Source: Bacteroides fragilis
GTDB lineage: Bacteria; Bacteroidota; Bacteroidia; Bacteroidales; Bacteroidaceae
DNA: 64,000 nucleotides
Direction of reading: 5' to 3'
Assembly: GCF_002849695.1 (NCBI RefSeq)
Contig: NZ_CP018937.1
Location: forward strand, 372,001-436,000
Numbering within the stretch: the first letter of the stretch is position 1; every line of letters starts with the position of its first letter. The translations under genes and the position numbers were made by a program. The notes beneath the pieces are model-generated. The model ran no database searches, was not told where the DNA came from, and saw only the letters and a program-made list of their open reading frames with translations. Below, in pieces: positions 56,645-64,000 of this stretch.

Positions 56645-57433
56645 TTAATATTCCAGAAATGGAATCGTATCTATGACCGGCATTTTCAACTCTTTCAGCT
56701 CTTTGCAGGCCCGGTCGTAATAGACCGGATTTTCTAAATCGAGATTGTTGTGTGCATCCAGTCCGATGATGGCTGTACATCCTTCATTGGCCGCAATGTG
56801 CCAAAACTGTGGACAGGGATAGGTCATTATTTCCCGGGCTTCATTGGTGGCCATATAACCGACATTGTATTCCAACGGGATGTTCAATCGTGCCGCGGCC
56901 CGGCAGATGTGGCGGCTAATGCTGGTACAATGTGTATCGAATTCCGGATAGGAGCGCATAAAGAGGTCGGGGTGGGCCAGATAGGCGAATAGTCCGCTCT
57001 CCATTCCTTCAATAGAGCTTTCCTCATAGAGGTCGAGCATGTCCCGGTTGGTAGTATGATGTCCGAAGTATGGAAACTTTTCGTCGGTGTGGTAATGATG
57101 GTTCCCAAAAAGGATGTAGTCCAACCGGTATTCTTTGATGATTTCTTTCAGCCAATGGGTGTATTTGGGAAAATATTCACATTCCAATCCGATTCTGATA
57201 CTGATCCGGTTGCGGTATTTTTCTTTCAAGGCGCGGATACTTTCTACATATTCCGGTAATTCTTCCGGCAGCATACGTATATCCGATACAAAGTCCGTAT
57301 GATACTTCCACGGACTATGGTCAGAGAAGCCCAGTTCTTGAAAACCACCTTTGATAGCGCTGCGCACATAGTCTTCGTCGTCTCCTACGGCATGCATACA
57401 GCGAGTGGTATGTGTATGATAATTCGTTTTCAT
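56645..57433 (-). CDS. PHP-domain histidinol-phosphatase-like hydrolase
   Basis: A 262-residue protein with metal-binding motifs HTHTTRCMH at the N-terminus, LGFSDHSPW, GLECEYFPKYTHWL and the late GLDAHN. This is the HisK-type histidinol-phosphatase branch of PHP phosphoesterases. The true substrate may differ, as the gene is not near his genes. Its start overlaps the end of the cyclo-ligase gene by four bases, so the two are coupled. Confidence 0.85.
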   Translation of the reverse strand: MKTNYHTHTTRCMHAVGDDEDYVRSAIKGGFQELGFSDHSPWKYHTDFVSDIRMLPEELPEYVESIRALKEKYRNRISIRIGLECEYFPKYTHWLKEIIKEYRLDYILFGNHHYHTDEKFPYFGHHTTNRDMLDLYEESSIEGMESGLFAYLAHPDLFMRSYPEFDTHCTSISRHICRAAARLNIPLEYNVGYMATNEAREIMTYPCPQFWHIAANEGCTAIIGLDAHNNLDLENPVYYDRACKELKELKMPVIDTIPFLEY

Positions 57434-57960
57434 TGCGCTATGACGGTATCCATGCGGAAGTCAAATTCTTCTGCAGGAACTTCTTCAATCAATTGAAACG
57501 GGAAACAAATTCCGGCTTTGGGTGCCGCAATCTGAGGGAGTAAACGGTCATAATAACCTTTGCCGCGCCCTAAACGATGTCCGTGCCGATCAAAAGCGAC
57601 ACCCGGAATGACTGCCAGATCGATCGCCCGGTAATCGGTGAACCGTGTTCCTGTCGGTTCGGCAATGCCATACGAATTTATGGCAAGATCCTGAGGGCCT
57701 GTGTAGACACGTAGTTCCAATTCGTCACCTATCACTACGGGAAGTATAATTTTCTTTGACCGGCTCCATTTCTCAATGAAGGCGTGAGTCTGTACTTCGT
57801 CCTTCATTGAGTGATAGAGCAGTATGGTATGCCCTTTTTGGAATTCAGGGTATGCTTCAAGGGTGGTTAGCACCTTCTCCGACAATGCCTTAAGCGTAGA
57901 GTCGGAGTATTTCTTCTTCTCCTGTGCTATCCACTTGCGCAGTTGTTTTTTTCTTTCCAT
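57430..57960 (-). CDS. 5-formyltetrahydrofolate cyclo-ligase
   Basis: A 176-residue enzyme that converts 5-formyltetrahydrofolate to methenyltetrahydrofolate with ATP. The N-terminal KKQLRKWIAQEKKKYS and the ATP/folate motif DRHGHRLGRGKGYYDRLLP are diagnostic. Its first 71 bases overlap the 3' end of the S41 protease gene in another frame. No later ATG keeps the conserved N-terminus, so the overlap seems real. Confidence 0.9.
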   Translation of the reverse strand: MERKKQLRKWIAQEKKKYSDSTLKALSEKVLTTLEAYPEFQKGHTILLYHSMKDEVQTHAFIEKWSRSKKIILPVVIGDELELRVYTGPQDLAINSYGIAEPTGTRFTDYRAIDLAVIPGVAFDRHGHRLGRGKGYYDRLLPQIAAPKAGICFPFQLIEEVPAEEFDFRMDTVIAQ

Positions 57961-59629
57961 CTTTCTTTTCCTCCTTTTGAGGTTCTACGCTGACGGGAGC
58001 CTTGGGGAATGCTTCTCCGCTCTCAAGCAGTTCGACAGCCTTTTTCACAGTCTGATCGCTTTGGTTGAGATATTGAATATAGGCTTCTTTTCCCAGCATA
58101 TTGTAGATGATATTACCGTAAATGCTCTTTTCCAGTAATTTATATGATTTCTGAATCAGAATATTTCTCCGTTTGACCCCTTTGCTGTCAGCATAGCGTA
58201 TGAACTGTTCGACCAGTCCCTGGCGGCGCAGGTAGTTCAACAATGATTCTTCATCTTCATATTTCTTCAGCTTATCGCGGTTGTTATCCGTATAGTGGAA
58301 CGTGAACTGAATGGTAAGTCCCTTACTCAGTACCTCGGTCAGATATGAAGTAACACCCGTTGTATCTTGTGGAACGAATACATCCGGCATGATACCGCCA
58401 CCACCGTATACCGGACGTCCCAGAGCTGTAGAGTAGCGCAGATTTTCGTCGAGCTTGATACTGTCTTTCGAGAAGTATTCTCCATGTTCATAACGCGTCA
58501 GCCAATCCATTTCGTAGTTGCGGTCTTTGCCATTCTGGTAAGGACGTTGGATACAGCGTCCGGATGGAGTATAGTAGCGGGCAATGGTCAGGCGGATAGC
58601 TGAGCCGTCGCTGAAATCGATGGGTTGCTGTACCAGACCTTTGCCGAACGAACGGCGTCCTACAACCATACCGCGGTCGTTATCCTGGATAGCACCGGTA
58701 AAGATTTCACTGGCTGAAGCCGAACCTTCGTCGATCAGTACGATGATAGGCATCTTCTGGCAGCTGCCTGTTCCGTTGGCAAACTCGTCGGCACGAGGAT
58801 ATTTGCGTCCTTCTGTGTATACGATCAGTTTACCTTCGGGTAAGAATTCGTTGACCATGCGCACTGCGGCTTCCATGTATCCTCCTGTGTTGCCACGTAA
58901 GTCGATAATCAGCCCTTTGCAGTTCTTATGATTCAGGAGAGCAATGGCGTTCAGTAGTTCCACATGTGTGGTACGACCGAATTTACTGACTTGTATATAG
59001 CCGAAGTCATCTGTCAGCATATAAGCTGCGTCGATGGTGTTTTGCGGAATATCACCACGTGTGATGGTGAAGTTCAGCAGTTCTTTCTCCGTAGCGCGCT
59101 TCACGCCCAGTTTCACTTGAGTACCTTTCGGGCCTTTCAGAGTGCGCATGGCACGTTCATTGGTCACTTTCTTCCCTACGAATAAACTGTCGTCCACCAT
59201 TACGATGCGGTCACCTGCCATCAGTCCTACTTTTTCCGAAGGACCTCCCTGAATAACGCTGTTCACGTGTATGGTGTCGTCCTGGATGGTGAACTGGATA
59301 CCGATACCGCTGAAGCTGCCTTCCAGTTCCGATGTCACTTCTTCCAGATTTTGTGCCGGGATGTAGGTGGAGTGGGGATCCAACTCTGCCAGAATCTGTG
59401 GCATTGCCTTCTCCACGAGGTCGGTCATGTTGACAGTGTCCACGTACTGGTCGTCGACAATGCGTAGCAGGGCATTCAACTTGTTTGAAGATCCGTTGAT
59501 AATGCCGAGCCGGTTACCGGCAAAGTGCTTGGCATAAAATGTACCTATCAGAATTCCGATTACCACACTGATAGCAATGATGACAGGGGTAAATCGTGAA
59601 GAGTTCTTTGTACTCATATCTTTAATCAT
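57890..59629 (-). CDS. S41 C-terminal processing peptidase (CtpA-like)
   Basis: A 579-residue protein with an N-terminal membrane anchor (residues about 15-33), a PDZ domain (about 95-180) and an S41 protease domain. The catalytic serine lies in IDEGSASASEIF and the lysine in VGRRSFGKGLVQ. It should cleave periplasmic proteins. The lysine-rich C-terminal tail (KEEKKDGKKK) is coded by the region shared with the cyclo-ligase gene. An alternative start four codons later (59617) is equally plausible. Confidence 0.92.
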   Translation of the reverse strand: MIKDMSTKNSSRFTPVIIAISVVIGILIGTFYAKHFAGNRLGIINGSSNKLNALLRIVDDQYVDTVNMTDLVEKAMPQILAELDPHSTYIPAQNLEEVTSELEGSFSGIGIQFTIQDDTIHVNSVIQGGPSEKVGLMAGDRIVMVDDSLFVGKKVTNERAMRTLKGPKGTQVKLGVKRATEKELLNFTITRGDIPQNTIDAAYMLTDDFGYIQVSKFGRTTHVELLNAIALLNHKNCKGLIIDLRGNTGGYMEAAVRMVNEFLPEGKLIVYTEGRKYPRADEFANGTGSCQKMPIIVLIDEGSASASEIFTGAIQDNDRGMVVGRRSFGKGLVQQPIDFSDGSAIRLTIARYYTPSGRCIQRPYQNGKDRNYEMDWLTRYEHGEYFSKDSIKLDENLRYSTALGRPVYGGGGIMPDVFVPQDTTGVTSYLTEVLSKGLTIQFTFHYTDNNRDKLKKYEDEESLLNYLRRQGLVEQFIRYADSKGVKRRNILIQKSYKLLEKSIYGNIIYNMLGKEAYIQYLNQSDQTVKKAVELLESGEAFPKAPVSVEPQKEEKKDGKKKTTAQVDSTGEEEILRLYA

Positions 59630-59695
59630 TATTGGCTACAGACGACAAACTGCAGGGTAGAGCTGTGTTGTAGTCAGTTGTTTATGTATGTTGTT

Positions 59696-60133
59696 TCATT
59701 TTTCACTTGTATCGACGAAAACGACTTCGATACCTGCACGTTTCAGCAATTCTATTCCGTCTTCCAGGCGGTAGTGCTCGGAGTATACCACTCGTTTGAT
59801 GCCTGCCTGTATAATGAGTTTAGCACATTCGATGCAAGGCGAAGCTGTAACATACATCGTGGCTCCGTCACTGCTGTTGTTGGAGCGTGCTATTTTGGTG
59901 ATGGCATTGGCCTCGGCATGCAGGACATAGGGTTTAGTCACATTGTTATCATCTTCACAAATATTCTCAAAGCCCGATGGCGTCCCATTGTATCCGTCCG
60001 AGATAATCATCTTATCTTTGACAATCAGCGCTCCAACCTTACGGCGCTGACAATAAGAATTTTCCGACCAGATGGCAGCCATTCGGATATAACGTTTGTC
60101 TAAATCTGATTGTTTTCTGTTTGCTGTGTCCAT
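59696..60133 (-). CDS. dCMP/cytidine deaminase family protein
   Basis: A 145-residue zinc enzyme with the HAEANAI motif (zinc histidine and proton-shuttle glutamate) and the SPCIECAKLI motif (PCxxC). The length and the N-terminal RYIRMAAIWSENSYCQRRKVGALIVK match the dCMP deaminase/ComEB type. It would supply dUMP for dTMP synthesis. The gene is 12 bases downstream of the small lipoprotein gene. Confidence 0.92.
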   Translation of the reverse strand: MDTANRKQSDLDKRYIRMAAIWSENSYCQRRKVGALIVKDKMIISDGYNGTPSGFENICEDDNNVTKPYVLHAEANAITKIARSNNSSDGATMYVTASPCIECAKLIIQAGIKRVVYSEHYRLEDGIELLKRAGIEVVFVDTSEK

Positions 60134-60144
60134 TCGCTGCTATA

Positions 60145-60642
60145 TTATTTATCAACATGAAATACAAGACATAAGTCCCTGCCTCCCTCATCCTTGTAAT
60201 AGATGAAAAGGTTGTCGTAATTTCCTTTATACGAAGTAGCTCTGTTGAGTCCTTCGACAAACTTGTTGCTGAATCCTAACGGATCACTTTCAGAACCTTT
60301 TACTGAGGCGGAGAAGGCATTGCTTTCGCCATTGGCGCTCCAGGTTCCGGTGTAGGAATGTGACAAAAGCGTTCCGTTAAACTTTCCGCTGATGACATTG
60401 TCTGTGGTCTCCCCTTCGAATTTGATTGTGTATGCACCTTCTTTATTTATGTAATTCTTGATAGATTGTTCATACTTGTCTTTGTCACCCCAGAAATCAT
60501 AAGGTTTATGTTCGTTCTTCTTGGTAATATACGTCAATTTCCATACTTTTCCGGTAAAGATACCATTCACATCGTCCGAATCGTTGCATCCACTTACAAA
60601 AGGGAGCATCAAAAGTAATAATAATAAGTATTTATATTTCAT
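60145..60642 (-). CDS. Small lipoprotein of unknown function
   Basis: A 165-residue protein with a lipoprotein signal (LPFVSGC). The mature part is beta-rich (GIFTGKVWKLTYI, NVISGKFNGTLLSHSYTGTWS) and may be a DUF4847 or META-like barrel; I am not certain. It is seven bases downstream of the M3 peptidase gene and 12 upstream of the deaminase gene, so these are probably in one transcript. Confidence 0.7.
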   Translation of the reverse strand: MKYKYLLLLLLMLPFVSGCNDSDDVNGIFTGKVWKLTYITKKNEHKPYDFWGDKDKYEQSIKNYINKEGAYTIKFEGETTDNVISGKFNGTLLSHSYTGTWSANGESNAFSASVKGSESDPLGFSNKFVEGLNRATSYKGNYDNLFIYYKDEGGRDLCLVFHVDK

Positions 60643-60648
60643 TTCTTT

Positions 60649-62706
60649 CTATTTTTTTATTCCGTTTCTGATTAGTAATGCGTCGATCGTAGGCTCTTGT
60701 CCCCGGAAACGTTTGTAAAGTATCATCGGGTGCTCCGTTCCGCCTTTCGACAAAATGTTACTTCGGAAGGAGTCAGCTACGTCTTTGTTGAAGATTCCTT
60801 TTTGCTTGAACAGAGAGAACGCATCCGCATCCAAAACCTCCGCCCATTTGTAGCTATAGTATCCGGCCGAATATCCTCCGGCAAATATGTGTGAGAACTG
60901 AGTGCTCATACAAGTTTCCGGTACCATAGGCAGTATCTGTGTTTTGGACCATGCCTGGCGTTCGTACTCTTTTACGTCTCCGTCGAATGGAGTGTTGCGG
61001 GTATACCATGCCATGTCCAGCAGACCGAAGCTGACTTGGCGGAGGCAGGCATACGCTACATTAAAGTTAGAGGCATCTACCAGTCTCTGGATTAATTCGT
61101 CGGGCAAAGGCTCTCCTGTCTGATAATGGCTGGCAAAGGTATGAAGAAATTCTTTCTCGATGCCGAAGTTCTCCATAATCTGTGAGGGGAGTTCTACGAA
61201 ATCCCAATAGACATTCGTCCCGCTCAGGCTCTGGTAAGTTGAGTTGGCAAACATTCCATGCAAAGCGTGTCCGAACTCGTGGAGGAAAGTTTCTACTTCG
61301 TCATAAGTCAACAAAGCCGGTTTACTTTCTGTCGGCTTGGTGAAGTTCATCACTACCGATACGTGCGGGCGACTGTTCTCGCCTGTGCTTTCTATCCATT
61401 GGCCTTTGAATTCTGTCATCCAGGCACCGGAGCGTTTACCTTCACGCGGGTGAAAATCCGTATAGAGCACAGCAAGGAAATTACCGTCTTTGTCCATTAC
61501 TTCATAAGCATCCACATCCTTATGATATACCGGAATATCAGGGTTCTTGTGGAATGTGATTCCGTATAATCGAGTGGCTAATCCGAAGACTCCCGCTTTC
61601 ACTTTGTTCAGTTCGAAGTAGGGACGAAGCATCTCTTCGTTGATGTTGAATTGCTGATCCTTCAGCTTGTTGGAGTAGTAGCTCCAATCCCAGGGCATTA
61701 TCTCAAAATCGTCTCCCTGCTCTTTGCGGGCTAACTCCTGTACTGCTTCATATTCTTTGCGTGCTGTGGGAGTATAAGCATCTAGCAGTTGGTTGAGAAG
61801 GGTATATACAGCATCGCTGGTTTCGGCCATGCGTTTCTTCAGTGTATACTCTGCATAATTGTCATAACCCAGTAATTGTGCGATTTCTATGTGGATATTT
61901 ACTATCCTTTTTACAATTTCCAGGTTGTTATATTCATTATTGTGCGTACACTTCGTATTGTAGGCCATATAGAGTTCGCGGCGTAAATCGCGGTTGTCGG
62001 CATACGTCATGAAGGGAATGTAACTGGGGGCATGCAGTGTGAATACCCATCCATTCACTCCTTTTTCGCGTGCTGTTTCGGCTGCGGCTTCTATAGCACT
62101 TTCAGGCAGACCGTCCAGTTGGCTCTGGTCTGTCAGTGCCAGCTGATAGTTGTTGGTCTCTTTCAGGTTGTTTTCGCTGAAGTCCAACGTTAGTTTGCTC
62201 AGGTCCCTGGTTAATTCACGGTATTTTTCTTTAGCTTCGCCTTGTAGGTTGGCTCCGCGACGGATGAATCCGTCATAGGCATTTTCCAGAAGTTTCATTT
62301 GTTCCGGAGTCAGTCCTAAAGAATCTTTCTGCAGGTATACAGCTTTGATGCGTTCAAACAGTGCCTCGTTCAGGCTGATGTTATTGCTGTGCTCACTCAG
62401 CAGCGGCATCATTTCCTGAGCAATCTGCTGCAAGTCATCATTAGTTTCGGCACTGCGTAAATTGCCGAATACGGTTGTTACCCGGTCGAGTAATTCTCCG
62501 GACTGTTCGTAGGCCAGAATGGTGTTAGCAAATGTAGGAGTTTCCGGATTGTTGACGATGGCATCTATTTCTGCTGCCTGACGGCTGATACCTTCGCGAA
62601 TGGCCGGTTCATAATGTTCTGTTTTTATTTTAACAAAAGGAACGGTCCCATGCGGAGTCGTATATTTCTCGAAGAATGGATTTTGTGCATTTGCTATATT
62701 TGTCAT
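60649..62706 (-). CDS. M3-family peptidyl-dipeptidase (Dcp-like)
   Basis: 685 residues from the ATG at 62706 (MTNIANAQNPFFEKYTTPHG). The frame extends to 62763, but the added 19 residues do not look like part of the family. The zinc motif HEFGH is in VETFLHEFGHALHGMF and the third ligand lies downstream. M3 enzymes of this branch remove C-terminal dipeptides from short peptides. No clear signal peptide is seen with this start, so a cytosolic place is likely. Confidence 0.9.
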   Translation of the reverse strand: MTNIANAQNPFFEKYTTPHGTVPFVKIKTEHYEPAIREGISRQAAEIDAIVNNPETPTFANTILAYEQSGELLDRVTTVFGNLRSAETNDDLQQIAQEMMPLLSEHSNNISLNEALFERIKAVYLQKDSLGLTPEQMKLLENAYDGFIRRGANLQGEAKEKYRELTRDLSKLTLDFSENNLKETNNYQLALTDQSQLDGLPESAIEAAAETAREKGVNGWVFTLHAPSYIPFMTYADNRDLRRELYMAYNTKCTHNNEYNNLEIVKRIVNIHIEIAQLLGYDNYAEYTLKKRMAETSDAVYTLLNQLLDAYTPTARKEYEAVQELARKEQGDDFEIMPWDWSYYSNKLKDQQFNINEEMLRPYFELNKVKAGVFGLATRLYGITFHKNPDIPVYHKDVDAYEVMDKDGNFLAVLYTDFHPREGKRSGAWMTEFKGQWIESTGENSRPHVSVVMNFTKPTESKPALLTYDEVETFLHEFGHALHGMFANSTYQSLSGTNVYWDFVELPSQIMENFGIEKEFLHTFASHYQTGEPLPDELIQRLVDASNFNVAYACLRQVSFGLLDMAWYTRNTPFDGDVKEYERQAWSKTQILPMVPETCMSTQFSHIFAGGYSAGYYSYKWAEVLDADAFSLFKQKGIFNKDVADSFRSNILSKGGTEHPMILYKRFRGQEPTIDALLIRNGIKK

Positions 62707-62894
62707 ATCAAGTAATATCAATGTTACATTTACAAAATTACAAATTTCACCACAGAGTATCACAGACTTCCGTATAGTTTTCTTCTTATTTAACGTGTTT
62801 CACTGTAGTTTTTGCTATGGGAGACGGAGAGAAGAGCTGAACTGTAAAATAAACATTCCGTGTCTTCGTACGTCTTTTAGGGTGAGCCGTAAAA

Positions 62895-62928
62895 TAAAAA
62901 AGCTGTTTCAGTTTCCCGAAACAGCTTT
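62895..62928 (-). terminator. Terminator after gapA
   Basis: Arms AAAGCTGTTTC and GAAACAGCTTT form an 11-bp stem with an eight-base loop. A T run follows on the minus strand, 23 bases after the gapA stop codon. Confidence 0.9.
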
Positions 62929-62951
62929 CCATATATTGTATCTTAGCTTGA

Positions 62952-63998
<1,047 letters not shown>

Positions 63999-64000
63999 TT

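Noticed and set aside
62707..62763. N-terminal extension of the M3 peptidase
   Set aside because: The added residues do not resemble the family start; the ATG at 62706 gives the normal length.

Overview
The window reads as chromosomal DNA of a gut Bacteroides, close to B. thetaiotaomicron. It has SusC/SusD pairs, a sigma/FecR-type anti-sigma pair, many periplasmic glycoside hydrolases, and -7 elements of the form TAnnTTTG. The first genes (kinase, GH2, YitT, GH109) resemble the order I remember for the B. thetaiotaomicron mucin O-glycan region near BT4240-BT4243. That species match is from memory and untested.

Layout. Positions 1-2646 hold a cut-off EamA-type transporter, a DUF3256-like protein and, convergent, a sugar 1-kinase. 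Positions 2668-8425 carry a minus-strand operon (GH109, YitT membrane protein, GH2 beta-galactosidase, kinase) that fits release and activation of GalNAc and galactose. A gene-free kilobase follows. Positions 9527-20597 hold a second catabolic unit: a GH95-like lipoprotein, a GH2 enzyme, a cytosolic DUF5107-TPR protein and an MFS sugar porter on the minus strand, with a divergent AraC-type regulator. Positions 20660-31392 hold SusC1, SusD1, a DUF6057-like membrane protein, a PD40 protein with a CxxCH motif, and a GH3 enzyme.

The centre, 26.4-50.3 kb, is the striking part. Four SusC/SusD pairs share one sigma factor and one anti-sigma factor. Three pairs point left and one points right, directly downstream of the anti-sigma gene. 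Upstream of each leftward SusC lies a 15-bp dyad of the form AGTYYYN4GDACT, the consensus I recall for the B. fragilis Tsr0667 SusC/SusD invertase. Three matching dyads in opposite orientation are stacked between fecR and SusC4. They are perfectly nested: the inner pair is 42441/44850, the middle pair 37054/44910, the outer pair 31543/44958, and each pair has its own core sequence. One inversion at any pair would place the sigma/anti-sigma head in front of SusC3, SusC2 or SusC1 instead of SusC4. I infer a four-way DNA-inversion switch whose moving part is the regulator. All four SusC proteins keep an STN signalling domain, which would let one anti-sigma factor serve whichever is selected. No recombinase gene lies in the window.

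Downstream of SusD4 an IS1182-type element sits in the centre of a terminator palindrome. It is followed by a second GH109-like gene without a signal peptide, tRNA-Gly and tRNA-Tyr. From 53.7 kb onward the content is ordinary core genome: ribH, a TPR protein, recF, a DUF721 gene, a PHP phosphatase, 5-formyltetrahydrofolate cyclo-ligase, an S41 protease, a dCMP-type deaminase, a small lipoprotein, an M3 peptidase and gapA.
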